A stretch of DNA of 64,000 nt from Eumeta japonica (Eukaryota; Arthropoda; Insecta; Lepidoptera; Psychidae): the NCBI GenBank assembly GCA_005406025.1, contig BGZK01000141.1, positions 62,001 to 126,000 of the forward strand, given 5' to 3'. The notes beneath the pieces are model-generated. The model did not search any database, was not told the origin of the DNA, and saw nothing but the letters and a program-made list of their open reading frames with translations. The position numbers and the translations under genes were made by a program. Below are positions 1 through 10,945 of this stretch, piece after piece (position 1 is the first letter of the stretch; each line of letters starts with the position of its first letter).

Positions 1-815
1 GTTGGGTTTTATAATGCATGATATTAGTTCCCAAACTGTGTTATGTAAGTTTGTGTATCGTCGAAAGTTTAAAATTATAATTGTTATTTACTATAATTGT
101 TTCAATAACAATAGATATCATGGTATTATTTGTTACTCTGATCTCAAAATGAAGCACAAACCACAGCAAACATCGTTGTCGTTATTATTCGAAAAGAGTT
201 TACTTTCTTTCAAGTTGATGCGTCTCAGGAATAAATCGTACCTAGTACCCGATTGTTTATGAAATCATTTAATTACCAGAGATATAGGCAGATATTAATT
301 ATTGTTCTGCGATATGAAAATTATTCTAATTTAAAATATAATAGCTATAGTGAAAATGCAACAATAAATAATTATTCTCATCGCGAAAAATATAACGAAG
401 CAAGAAGATACAATTCTTGTTTACTTATAATTCTTTTGCACAATAAAATTATTCATTAATAATAATAATAAACACCTCTATAATATTTTTTTTTATTTAT
501 TTTATAAGTATAGAAATATTGGATAAATCCCGAAAAGTTACGGACGCTAGACGACGCTAATGCTCTGTATATAGCGAATACGAAAATTTTTGCTTGATCA
601 AAGTTTGTCGAGGACGTGTCGATAATCACAGTAAAACTAAGATACGTAATAGTATAGAGTCCGTCGAACTAAAATGTTCTAATAGGTTGCGTTATCGAAT
701 TGTAAAGGATAGAATGCCGTTTCGACACGTTCAAGACAAGAGAGTGAGAAGACTTTAATGCGACATGACGTAATAAATCGACAGATTAACTACGAGTGTA
801 TTGATCAATACTTAA
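1..815. other. AT-rich non-coding stretch
   Basis: I see no gene here. The open frames are short, of low complexity and rich in Tyr/Asn/Ile, as expected of AT-rich spacer DNA. No repeat family was recognised in this part. Confidence 0.5.
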
Positions 816-824
816 GTCAAACTA

Positions 825-970
825 TGTCATTTTCTACGTGCCTCGGAGAGCACGCCGTCGTTAAGCCGTCGTCCAAGACGTTGTCATCGTATTGGTGCTA
901 AGTTGTGGATAACTCCCAACGCACACCAGGCCAGTATGAAGAGCTTATGGTCCAAGCTCCTCAAATTGAA
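825..970 (+). repeat. Lepidopteran dispersed repeat fragment
   Basis: The segment around 834-872 (GTGCCTCGGAGAGCACG followed by TTAAGCCGTC) resembles a 3'-end motif that I remember from repeats scattered through moth and butterfly genomes. The following bases, with CCCAACGCACACCAGGCCAG, fit the same kind of repeat tail. The family is recalled from memory and was not searched. Confidence 0.45.
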
Positions 971-1257
971 ATGAAAAGAGTATACAAGGGAATGCTTCAA
1001 GAGTGGAGTATAAAAATAAGTTTTAATGAACCTGACGTAACGAACGAGCTGACTGGATTGTACTCCGAGGCTGAGTTGATCTAACTAATGTTTGATTGTA
1101 ATCGGAATTTGAAGGAGAAATGTGAATTCTTAAGTAAGTTTAGGCATGGCTAATATTCTAAGTGATTGTCAAAATTAAACATTGGTTAATTATTTACTAC
1201 CGGTTCAATTTAAAATTGTACAGACCCATTGGTTATAAAAACTCTTTATTATTTTTT

Positions 1258-1760
1258 TTATATTATAAACACTCCTATTTCCCAGAGACTACGTTTCCAC
1301 ATGCTACGATAATTGCATATATCTCTTACTTCACTGACATTTATCAATTTTTTTATACACGCTCGTCGGTTTCGAGTACTTAAAATTTGGACCTTATTTA
1401 ACATGTCATCAATTAGGTCTGTATGATTTTCTAGGAAGTTTATTGGCAACCCTTTCATCACATACATTCACTCTATAGATATATTTTATCAGTCTACTTT
1501 CATTCATCCTTTCCAGATGGCTCAAGCAAATCAACATACTTTTTTTACTTCAATACATTTCCTCCCAAATCACACCGATCTCTGACGTCTCTGTTTCTTT
1601 CAAAGGCTTTCCAGAAATTGCATTTCAACTGCATTGATCCTACTCTTATTTTTCTTCTGCCGAGCCCAATTTTCACTACCGTACATAAGCGTAGGGATGA
1701 GGACCCCACGAAAACTCTGTAACTAATATAAATTTCAAACTCAAAATAAGTAATATACAC
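1258..1760 (-). pseudogene. Non-LTR retrotransposon fragment (C-terminal part of the RT polyprotein)
   Basis: Read on the minus strand from about 1700 to 1290 this gives the typical end of a lepidopteran non-LTR reverse-transcriptase polyprotein, in three broken frames. First comes MYGSENW followed by SRINAVEMQF, then a WKG-MNESR-like piece near 1510. Next is LSTRNRRACIKKLINVSE and then RDICNYRSMWK. In intact relatives this last block is the conserved C-terminal domain behind the RT. Several stops and shifts make it non-functional. No endonuclease or RT core is left. It is a 5'-truncated copy, as usual for target-primed elements. Confidence 0.7.
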
Positions 1761-1916
1761 ATAAAGATCAAAACACATTTATTAACAAATTGAAAAGAAG
1801 ACGACAAAACAACAGTACGATATGTGCGATTATTGTAACATTACAAGTTATTTCAATCACACTATTACATTGCTAAAACAAGTTCATATTTTTTGTCAAA
1901 AATCAATTTCACAAAT

Positions 1917-3106
1917 CTATTTTGTAATAATGTTCAAAATCTGGACGATAACAATCAGGTACGTCGTACACACGCTAATAAATGCAAGTAAGAGTGTTAA
2001 ATCTACATTAAACATGCCATAAACCGAAATCGTCAGAGGCCACTCTTCGATGAGTTCCATAAACGCCTTCGCTTGGAGTCTGATCAACGGCGGTTGGTTG
2101 TAGTCCATGATGACGTCGTTCACCAAGATCTTGGTTTCGATCCGCGTTGAAAGCAGTCTTTCGCAAATGATACACATAATTGCGACGAACAGAATAAATC
2201 TAGTGCACCACATCGTAGCCCTCATGACGTGTTTAAAGTCCTTGTCACCGTAGTGATAAAATGATAGCGACGACCACATAGCGATAATGATGTACATAAA
2301 AGCAACAACTAGAGCTGTAAAAATTTGAAAATTAAAAACGTCTTTAATCGATATACAAATTTCACCGAGTCGGTTGTATGTTGATGATAAATCTTTCAGT
2401 TGTATGAAAATATGATTTGTCATAAAAACATTATGGCCTTTATCTCTCGACGACATCGCATCAGTTTGTTTGTTCATTCCAATTCTTTTTAAATAGTTAT
2501 TAAGGACTTTTAGTCTTCCATTCAACATAAACACGAACTTACAGAACAAGATGATTTCAAAATTTTGAAATAAAGTAATTGTTATGATCACGATACCGCT
2601 TGCGGTTAGAATTCCACTCATAAAAATGTCACAAAAGTGGAACGTTATGAAAGCAAAAGTGAAAATTGCAAACATGGCCCACGTCTTATTATGAGCCCTC
2701 CTGTAAAAGTCATCGGTGCTGTTCAGAAGTAAGACTGTGTCTATCTGACATAATTCTGTAAAAATTTTGATGTTCAATTCATTTGTCATGAAAGAAGTAC
2801 TGAAACAAGTAATCCAATACTGAGCAAATATAACGTAAAATGACAAGTCGTGGAAAGCGTTGAATTTATATACTGATCCAAGAATGTTTATTGGAAAAAT
2901 TTTCAATACCACGTACGCTATAATTAATGATGTGGATACTAACAAAGACAGCACTCTCATCTTTGTAGTGGGCGGCGTCAGAATACCACGATTGTAATGA
3001 AATCTAGATATTCCAAGATAAAACTTGGTCCCAATGTCTCTAAGAGTTTTTCGAGATGGTTTGGTTTGTTGTTCAAATTATGACAATTTTCCATTTGTAA
3101 AGCCAT
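1917..3106 (-). pseudogene. Gr-1: gustatory receptor (7tm_7 family), single exon, with a 5' frameshift
   Basis: This is a seven-transmembrane insect gustatory receptor, a ligand-gated channel type found in taste neuron membranes. The open part (2960-1917) has 347 codons. It aligns along its length with Gr-2 at 5109, including the shared blocks VFNFQI, TKILVNDVIMDY, AKAFMEL and WPLTISVYGMF. It ends with the family signature TYLIVIVQ. The homology does not stop at the Met at 2960. In the same frame upstream, GISRFHYNRGILTPP matches the Gr-2 sequence around its residues 40-55. A second frame then provides a start at 3106 (MALQMENCHN) up to HLEKLLETLG, which matches the Gr-2 N-terminus. The two frames differ by one base near 3027-3033. 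With that base, the length would be about 396 residues, close to the 400 of Gr-2. It is therefore a recent pseudogene, a sequence error, or a gene starting at the internal Met. Confidence 0.85.
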
Positions 3107-3439
3107 TTTAAAAGGTGCACAAGTAAAGAAGTTGCTGCAGCGACTTTTACTATCAAGAGCTCGAAGAAAGATGAAATCGTTAATGGTTGGTATTAAAATG
3201 AGTAAACGGTAAGTAAGCCATTATGAGGATTAGGAAAAAAGTGAGTAATAAGTAAGTAAAATCGATCTGTTTATGTATTAACATCAATCGACATGTCTCT
3301 CTAAGAAGTTCGATTCAACTTCTTAGACAACAAGTTCAAAAAACTCAACAATTATTTACTTTAACAGCTTTTCGCGGTTTTTGCCGTTCTTTCCACTATA
3401 TACTTACAAGCATCGTTAGTTATTTAATTTATTACACGT

Positions 3440-4520
3440 TATAATAAATATTTAGTTAGCTATTACGCCACTTCACAGTGCATCCTCTCACTTGTGACAT
3501 TATTGCGACGTCGCGGTGACCCAGAAAGGTCTCAAACGAAATTTGGCGCCGTTTGCACTTCCTGACTGTTTCAGGCTTAATTTTTGCGAACAAAAAAAAG
3601 TTACTAGGCAACAGGTCGGGACTGTACGCAGTATTGCTTATCGGTTCTATGTTTTTATCCTTCATAAATTGATGTCTGTTTGGCCGTGTGGGAACTACCT
3701 TTGTCATGGTGCAAGATGATACGACATTTACGGTTATTTTTACGGAGTTCGCCAATAACTTCCGTAGTAGACGTGTACTAATTCACTTATTCGATAATTC
3801 TCCAAAGCAATAGTAGCCAAGAGTCCAGTTTTATAAAAAAAAATCATCCGCTTAGAGGCACATAGCTCACTCAACTATCGACCCATACGGTCGATTGTTA
3901 CTTTATTTTGGGATCGTAGCAATACATCCATGTTTCGTCACCTGTTACTATATCCCACACTTAATTTGACGCCTCTTTCTTGAATCTGGTAAGCATAGCA
4001 TTGCACCAAGTGACGCAGGCCGTTCTTTGAGCCTCAGTCAAATTGTGTGAGATCCACTGCGAACACAGCTTTGTCATATCTAAATTTTTAAGTAAGATTA
4101 ATTGTTTATGACTCATGACTATATCTAAGGATTCCCGAATCTCATAATAGGCACATGCCTGTTCGTTTCTATCATAGAGCGCACAGCATCGATGTTTTAG
4201 TTGTCCACAGTGGTGGACGGGCGACCACCATGAAATCCGTTACTGAGATTGAAACGACCGCGCGTGAATTCTGCAAACCAATTTTAAATAGTCATATTGC
4301 ATGGTACTTCATCGCCAAAAGCAATTCAAAACCGTGCGAGCCTCTGCTAAGCTGTTAAATTACACTTATAATCGTAAAAAATCATACTACGAAAATTTTC
4401 ACAAGTTAAATCCATAGTGATGAAGACAAGCAATTTTTAAAATGAGGCCACAATTTAAAAACAATTGACAAAAAGATGAAACAAACTGTAACCTACAGAT
4501 AGAGTTCCATTTTCAAATTT
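3440..4520 (-). mobile_element. Decayed mariner element (family 1)
   Basis: The minus strand encodes a broken mariner transposase. The N-terminal MDLTCENF lies near 4414, then come a helix-turn-helix-like region, a DRMGR fragment, ASKRMIFFYKTG and LLATIALEN. The C-terminal block AYSPDLLPSNFFLFAKIK lies at about 3630-3580 and is the mariner signature with the third catalytic Asp in YSPDL. Many stops and shifts interrupt the frame, so it cannot be autonomous. Exact terminal repeats were not determined; the 5' end is probably near 4515, where a TGGAACTCT-like end appears on the minus strand. It sits between the divergent receptors Gr-1 and Gr-2. Confidence 0.8.
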
Positions 4521-5108
4521 AGTATATGCTTTTTAAATATTTCTTTATGTAAGTAGCCCGTTCGAGAAACTTATAGTTCGCCTCACGTATAGAATTTTTT
4601 CAAATGACCATATTTACAACCATGCCATGTACCTTTTGTGGTTAATTATTCAACTTTTATATTTTAATTCATTTTCATTTAATAATGTTTCTGGCGATTT
4701 ATAAACAACTACTTTCCTGCTAAAATACAGATATATACGCTGTAAGTTTATATAATGGTACCTAATCATATACAAAAATATAGCCAATTATACATTATGA
4801 AATGCTTTATAATATACTATTTATTCGTTATCGATCGAAGAACAAAGCGTTAAGCTCAATTAATTTGAGCAGTCCATTACTTTAATAGTTGTTTTTCCAA
4901 CATGACACATCATATCTAGTTGCATTATGAAAATTCTGGTAGCAGGACAGAAAGTGAACGTATTAAAAGATTAACGTCGACGGAGGCCCCATGTGACAAG
5001 TACACAATCGTGGTGTTTCCAAGCCATCGATGATCAATGTCGAAGTAAGCTTTAAAGGGGGACCGGTTACGGAAATACGACAATATTACCAATAGTAGTA
5101 CTGATAAA

Positions 5109-6311
5109 ATGCCAACGAAAATTAAACCGAGTGAGCATTCACTTAATATTCAATTCAATAAAAGAGATAGTCTCGTGAAACTTGTAAACACGTTAAGCCC
5201 GGCGTGTTGTTTTGAAAGACTGTTTGGTATTTTTAGATTCCAGTTCAAAGATGATGAGTTACGATGTACTGGATTAACGCTTAAACTTATGAGTTTAGTT
5301 ATTACTGCAACATTATTTATTGCTTATGTTATATTTCAAAAATATCCCATTGCGGTTATAGGAACCGTCACGAAGTTTAATGCAATCCTGGAGGTTCCAG
5401 ACCTATTAGTATTCTTCAATTATATAGGAAGTGCTATAGCAACAACCTTTTTTATATCCAAGAAAAACATTAATATAATCATGGCTTTCCATAAAATGGA
5501 CATAACTTTGCACTTAAATCTGACAGATGAGTTTTATTCAAAATCGCGGAAAGAAAGCATCATGGCCATGTGTTTTGTTTTTCTTCAATACTTTGTTTTT
5601 ACAATATTTGATACATATTTGTACGGATCTTTCGAAACAACTGACTTCATAATTTTTCCATTGTACTTCATTCAGGATCTGGAAGTTTTATTATTCTATA
5701 AATTCGTCTCAATGTTGAAAAGTAGAATGGACGTATTAAATGACTACATAAGAGAACATGTACATAGGAATGATCCCGACGGCAGTAAAATAAAAATAAC
5801 CAAAGCTATGAATAAGGTAGCTTCATTGCAATTAAAAGATTTGGGAATGATATACGATACCTTGGGCGAAACTTGTTCTTATATCAATGAAATTTTTAAT
5901 TATCAAATACTCATGACACTCGCATCTACTTTCACTTACGTCCTAGCAACTATTTGGTCATCATTGCAATATTTGCGTACACCAAATGAAGCTTCAGAAA
6001 CTTTGACAATGATCATAATGTGGTGCATGAAATGCATCTGCACCGTGACCACAATGTGCTTAGGCTGCGATAAGCTTGTATCCGCAAGAAGTGACACCAA
6101 AGTATTGGTCAATGACATAATTATGGACTACGAACGACCGCCGCAGACCCGACTCCTAGCAAAGGCATTTATGGAACTGACAAACGCTTGGCCCATGAAG
6201 ATTTCTGTTTACGATATGTTCTTTGTTGACATCACTTTAATTTTAAAGTTTATAAGTGTTGCCACCACTTACTTGATCGTTATTATACAAATATCGCATT
6301 TCTTTAAATAA
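5109..6311 (+). CDS. Gr-2: intact gustatory receptor (7tm_7 family), single exon, 400 aa
   Basis: An intact insect gustatory receptor of the usual length (about 350-450 residues), without introns. Such receptors sit in the membrane of taste neurons with the N-terminus inside the cell; single-exon lepidopteran members are often assigned to bitter-type clades, but the ligand cannot be read from sequence. Hydrophobic segments lie at about residues 58-76, 94-115, 141-160, 171-190, 251-270, 290-309 and 371-395. A long charged loop at about 200-250 is normal for the family. The C-terminal signature is TTYLIVIIQ (387-394 cover TYhhhhhQ). The first ATG at 5109 is chosen because the N-terminus, with SLVKLVNTLSP, matches the shifted N-terminus of Gr-1. 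An AATAAA overlaps the stop codon (6307-6312), but the true poly(A) site must lie further downstream. It is transcribed away from Gr-1 and towards Gr-3. Confidence 0.93.
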   Translation: MPTKIKPSEHSLNIQFNKRDSLVKLVNTLSPACCFERLFGIFRFQFKDDELRCTGLTLKLMSLVITATLFIAYVIFQKYPIAVIGTVTKFNAILEVPDLLVFFNYIGSAIATTFFISKKNINIIMAFHKMDITLHLNLTDEFYSKSRKESIMAMCFVFLQYFVFTIFDTYLYGSFETTDFIIFPLYFIQDLEVLLFYKFVSMLKSRMDVLNDYIREHVHRNDPDGSKIKITKAMNKVASLQLKDLGMIYDTLGETCSYINEIFNYQILMTLASTFTYVLATIWSSLQYLRTPNEASETLTMIIMWCMKCICTVTTMCLGCDKLVSARSDTKVLVNDIIMDYERPPQTRLLAKAFMELTNAWPMKISVYDMFFVDITLILKFISVATTYLIVIIQISHFFK

Positions 6312-7262
6312 ATGAAGTTGTCTGTGTGTCCATTTTGCATATGAAGTAAGTGTTGTTATAAAATGTACGTTGTGAAATTTTACTAAATAATAAGATCTGT
6401 GATGAGCTGTTTCTATGTTAACTTGTAACAAAATAAGAATTTTGCTGTATCTAGTTATTTAAAATTTCTTTTACGATGTGGTGAATGCTTTTTAAAATAG
6501 AAGATCTATATCGATTTATAAGTCGTAAACTCAACACGTACATTATGTTTATTAATATGTTACAAACGTTATTGCAGTATTGGAGCAGTTAAAACATCTA
6601 AAATTTCTTTGGTTTGTAATGCTTGGATCAATTTTTTAAAATTTTTAATCTAACTGTAGTAATATCAAAACATGTATCCAAAATTCAAAAATTGAAATTT
6701 AATGGTATAGATGCACAGTATTGTCGATATGGCTATATGAGAGTAGTAATAAAATGTGTGGGTACAAGACGAACTTGTAGTATGCTTTTTTCTTAAATAT
6801 ATTCATCGCAATCAATACGTGTATATTTCTTTTAAATCCTACCAACTACCCTTTTAATATTTTAAACAGCTCATAGTAAATAACTATTTTAACCATTTCC
6901 TTTCAGAAAACTGACAGACGGAAGAAAGAATTTAGAAAGTACTTGAGATATTTTATAAAATAATTGCTGTTTGCGTAGTTTTACAATTATATAGCATTGC
7001 ACTTTACCAGCCTTTTCGACGTTAAGAGGACGGATGAACTGATTGCAGATGATCCTATTTCTATATAACTTAAGAACCATTTTAAAACAGTATTAGAATC
7101 TCGCAAATTTAGTAACTCATGAACTAATGATGAAACGTAATGACGACCTTAACTTTGAATGAGGCTGTACAGTGCTCGAAGTATATGAACAAATAGATTA
7201 CTTAAGAGAGGTTTGCTACATTTTAATGATATTTATCATAGTCAATTGGATTACCCATATTC
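6312..7262. other. Spacer after Gr-2
   Basis: AT-rich, and it presumably includes the 3' UTR of Gr-2. I see no coding region or recognisable transposon. Confidence 0.5.
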
Positions 7263-7264
7263 AT

Positions 7265-7480
7265 GTACTAGTTTTTGCCTACAGCTTCGCCCACGTAGGC
7301 AGGGGTAGTGTGTGGGATGGTAGATAAAAGTTTTGTTTTAGATAGGATTTGTGTAAATCCGTTTTTAATGAGCGTCTATATCCCGAAAACAATAGCTATC
7401 CAAAATTTTAAGTCAATCAGGCCTATAACTTTGGAGATTTCGTGACGAGACAGTCATATATATATGTATTATATCTTCTC
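7265..7480 (+). repeat. Lepidopteran dispersed repeat (actagtttttgcc... type)
   Basis: The stretch starts with CTAGTTTTTGCCTACAGCTT and CGCCCACGTAGG. It continues with phrases such as CGAAAACAATAGCTATCC, AATTTTAAGTCAATCAGGCC and GAGATTTCGTGACGAGACAG. This is the degenerate form of a very common lepidopteran repeat with the core 'in the tract of TTTGCCCGCGACTTCGTCCG'. The ends are approximate. It is followed by a (GA)n/(TC)n inverted tract at about 7470-7515. Confidence 0.55.
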
Positions 7481-8735
7481 TTTCTCTCTCTTATAAATAA
7501 AGAGAGAGAGAGAAAAATAACATCACTTTCTACTGCAATGAGAGAGTAGAAACGAATTTCGTCAGTTGCGTAGTTCTTTGCAACGGAGTACAGCGTAGAG
7601 TCAATTGACGGCATATTCTCCTTAGCTTGGCATTGTCTGTATTATTTTACAGAGTATTTTGATATTGTATTACAAATTGTAATAGAAAGAGTATTATTTC
7701 CACGGAAAGTCATGACAGCATATTTTAGTAAGTCCTTGTAAGCATTTACTGCAAGACACGAAGGAAGCTTCTTGCAGTATCTAAAATGTTTCAACATTTT
7801 CACAAATACATATTACGAAGGAATACGCTTGAAATAACACGCCTGCATAACCATCACAAAGTGATCCAGTGGCTTCAAGTTGAGTGTTGTCTTGAGCATC
7901 TACTGGAATACTAGTTAGTTATAAAACAGCTGACAGGCAAATTAGATGGAAATGCGAATGCATTCTCTGACCGATGGCGATTCTCGGATTCTCGGTACTG
8001 CAGTAAATAAAAGGAAAATATCGACATTAGAAGGCAAAAGACACTCACTTGTTCAACCGCAAAGAGTTACTTGACACAATGGAGTAGTGTTATATTACAT
8101 GATGGAGTAGACATTAAACAGGAATGGATCACTGCGGACGGGATGGGCGGCATCTACAGTTAGTCATACTCAAGTCATGGGTGAACTTCGCAGTAGTAGC
8201 CTTTCACAGTGACGTGTACGGCAAACCTGGAAGCAAAGAAAAAATAACACGAATCAAATGACGCTTCTTTGCGAGAACTGGGACTTTATGCAAAAGTCTG
8301 GTGTATGAAAGATTGAGCTGTACATATATGAGTTAACCGCAGACAAAAAGCAAAGAAGAACTAAAGTTATTCAATACATCATAGAACCATATCCGCTGTA
8401 GAAGACGTTGGGCTATTTGCAGTAATTTAGTACGGAACATAAATATATTCTTGTTTAAACAGGCTTGTTCAATAATAGTATAAGTGCTTACTATGACAAA
8501 TCTGGACTGTAAGGGAAGCAAAGAAACTCATCAACTGTTCTACCGATTTTAAATTGAGCTGGAAACTTACACCAATCTAGGATGGAGCTTTTTCAATAAT
8601 TTATTTAGTACTGGGTACCCACAAAACAACGATGACGCTATTGCATTTATGATCAAGCTGTATGACGCAATTCAAGAATAGCCTTATTGAAAAGAATAGC
8701 CATCCGCGAAACTACGAACTATAAACGCGAAAATG
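7480..8735. other. Spacer without recognised gene
   Basis: It contains a simple (TC)n...(GA)n hairpin-forming tract at 7470-7515 and otherwise unremarkable sequence. Short open frames have no recognisable domain. Confidence 0.4.
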
Positions 8736-8737
8736 GT

Positions 8738-8890
8738 TTAGAATCAGATGCTTGTCTGTAACATTCAGCATGCAACCCACCGCTGACAACACCACTAACA
8801 ATCTGATCTCCCAATACGAATCTTCATCCAACAGTTTGAATATTGATTCAAGGGGGTCGATAGATACCGAACACCTAAGCAAATATTGAG
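8738..8890 (+). repeat. Dispersed repeat X, copy 1
   Basis: It shares CAGCATGCAACCCA, GCTGAC, TACGAATCTTCATCCAA, GAATATTGATTC and GATACCGAACACCTAAGCAA with copies at 60595-60745 (plus) and 57835-57945 (minus). This shows one interspersed family with three copies in the window. No coding capacity or terminal repeats were seen. Confidence 0.65.
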
Positions 8891-10062
8891 ATTTTGTTCA
8901 TCTTAACTACCAAAGAAACGGTAAAATAAGGTACTGATTGACATACATTAATATAAATTTAGAGTTACTACTAAAGTTAAAATACTCTTTACTTTTACGG
9001 CAATCACACTATTTTTCCGCCTAATAATGTCAAGTCGATATCTATGAGACGAACAAAAACTCGAACGGACTCAAATCAAACGCAAAAAATTAAATATTGA
9101 CGTGGAACCTCATTTGGTTTTTGAACCTTTGACGACAAGAGTCGAGCTTTAAACTCTTTTAAATTGAAAGTCCGACTCTATAAATTTTAGTAAATATTTT
9201 AAAGATTTTGCCGTCCATGACCTCGGACTCTCATTATTATGACCCAAGTTATTTCCGTAGACTTCGTTCGAGCAAACACTTTCCATCTAAAGAACTGTCC
9301 ACATTTTCTGATAAAGTTTGAAAACTAAAAGGATCGAAGCGACGGTATCATGCTGAAACTCGTGGCTATCGGTATTGCCATGGCTATTCTCGCCTCGTAC
9401 ATTGTATGATACTATAATGTCCCACACTATTAAAAGGTATTTATGGATATTGTAAAAATATTGAGGAGCCTCAAAAAGTAGTAATAGTCTTCGGTTACAT
9501 CTCCGGCAGTATCTTTTTTCCATTTTCTATCAACATCTTTTCTCCATTATGACTGTAATATAAAAGTAATTCTGACATTTCTTACGTTAGACACGAATTT
9601 GTGTATGAATTTGACGAACAACTTTTATGAAAAGAAAAATGCTGAAAAAGACAGTGGTCACCACATTGTGTATTGTTTCTCATAGAAGTTTTTTTTTATT
9701 ATTGCAGAAGATCTTTGCGGTAGTTAATCGTGAACTAGCTCAAATTGTAGAAGCAACATTATTTTGTAAAAACCTTTCCATGCTAAACATTACATTGACA
9801 GCTCTAGTCACATAAAAAAAACACTTTCGCGAAAGAGACGATACAAGTACTGAAAAGATTTATACATTTATCAACAATGAGATACCTATCGAATTATAAG
9901 GTTCAGTAATTTTGTACGATATTATAGACAAAACTTGTTTGCGTACCAATAAGGTTTTCAATTATAAAATATTCACGACATCCATTTCTGATTTAACGAC
10001 CTACTTATAGTTACATAGCCGTTATTGAAGTTCTTTCGAACACCAAACAAGAACTTTAAATA

Positions 10063-10327
10063 CTCTAAAGGCTTCTTCCACCATCTTCTTTTAAACTCAC
10101 TTTTAACTAATAGTCGCTTCTAAGATTAATTTTACATCCCTTGTTTTTTTTTTAACGGGTTTTAGCCCGAACAAATACATGCAGATAAGAGTCTATTCTT
10201 CAATTTTCTTTTAACGATTGTTCGGGCGAAAACCCGTTAAAAGAAAGACATGGAACGTAAAATTAATTTCAAAAGTGAATTTAATTGAAAGTGAATTTAA
10301 AAGGAGATGGTGGAAGAAGCCCTAAGG
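10063..10327. mobile_element. Fold-back MITE inserted in Gr-3
   Basis: A roughly 265-bp element with terminal inverted repeats of about 38 bp. The left end reads CTAAAGGCTTCTTCCACCAT..., and the right end is its complement (ATGGTGGAAGAAGCCCTAAG). An inner pair of inverted arms, TTAACGGGTTTTAGCCCGAA (about 10152-10171) and TTCGGGCGAAAACCCGTTAA (about 10221-10240), gives it a long folded structure. There is no coding capacity. It interrupts the receptor alignment just after the LRTPNE-like block, so it entered the gene or its remains. Confidence 0.75.
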
Positions 10328-10369
10328 CTAATTGTAATCTAAAACCTTTTCCATAGATGCAAATGTTTT

Positions 10370-10640
10370 GAGCAGTGGTGGCTCAGTAATTAAAATCGCC
10401 GCCTTTGAACTAGATGGTACAGAGTTTGATCCTTACCATTGACAAATTGACCAATGAGCTTTTAACTTAAGACAAATTAAGACCACTCGCTTCGTAAGGA
10501 AGTTAAACCGTCGGTCGTGTAAGTTGTGTTGGCAATGGTAACGTCTATCGTCAGCTGCACCACCGCGCACTAGGTAAACGTGAAGGGCTTTGGGCTCAAA
10601 GTCCACAATTGGAAAAATAGGGTTGTAAGAAAGCATGCCT
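10370..10640 (+). mobile_element. tRNA-derived SINE, copy 1 (inside Gr-3)
   Basis: The head looks like a tRNA. A box-like segment is TGGTGGCTCAGTAATTAA (10376-10393) and a B-box-like segment is CAGAGTTTGATCC (10421-10433). A body with AAATTGACCAATGAGCT follows, and a second copy with the same AATTGACCAATAAG and box spacing lies at 56940-57080. This points to a RNA polymerase III-derived SINE and not a functional tRNA, because no cloverleaf can close around it. Confidence 0.6.
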
Positions 10641-10945
10641 CAGTAGTTTAATAAGAAAAAATCTAGCATGTAGTTCTTCTTTTCGCTTTTAGATTTTAAT
10701 AGCTGCGAAAAGATTTGGGGTCCTAACAATAATGCTAAAGTACTGATAGACGACATCAACGTGGACTACAAACAAACTTAGTATACCTGTTCGGTCCCAG
10801 TCGCAAACTTTTATGGAACTCATCAATGTCTGGCTAATGAAGATTTCTATGTACGATATATTCTTAGTTGAGATTATGTCGCTATTAAAATTAATGAGTA
10901 TAGTTACGATATATTTAATATAATCATATGTTACAAATATCCTAC

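Larger units (their letters stand above)
9300..10945 (+). pseudogene. Gr-3: gustatory receptor pseudogene interrupted by two insertions
   Basis: Scattered pieces in all three plus frames align in order with Gr-2. MLKLVAIGIAMAILASYIV (9350-9406) matches TM1. VIVFGYISGSIFF (about 9489-9527) matches TM2. TNLCMNLTNNFYEKK (9595-9640) matches the Gr-2 block LHLNLTDEFYSK. VEATLFCKNLSMLN (9749-9790) matches LEVLLFYKFVSML. YDIIDKTC and VFNYKIFTT (9920-9978) match YDTLGETC and IFNYQILMT. FRTPNKNF (about 10036-10058) matches LRTPNEAS. After two inserted elements the alignment resumes with SCEKIWG at 10700, then AKVLIDDINVDYK, then FMELINVWLMKISMYDIFLV, and ends in a decayed TYLI motif near 10910. Many stops and shifts show a long-dead gene. 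Coordinates include the insertions at 10063-10327 and 10370-10640. Confidence 0.85.

Noticed and set aside
7470..7515. Long hairpin TTCTCTTTCTCTCTC...GAGAGAGAGAGAAAAA as a structured RNA
   Set aside because: Pairing is due to simple (TC)n and (GA)n tracts, expected of microsatellites.
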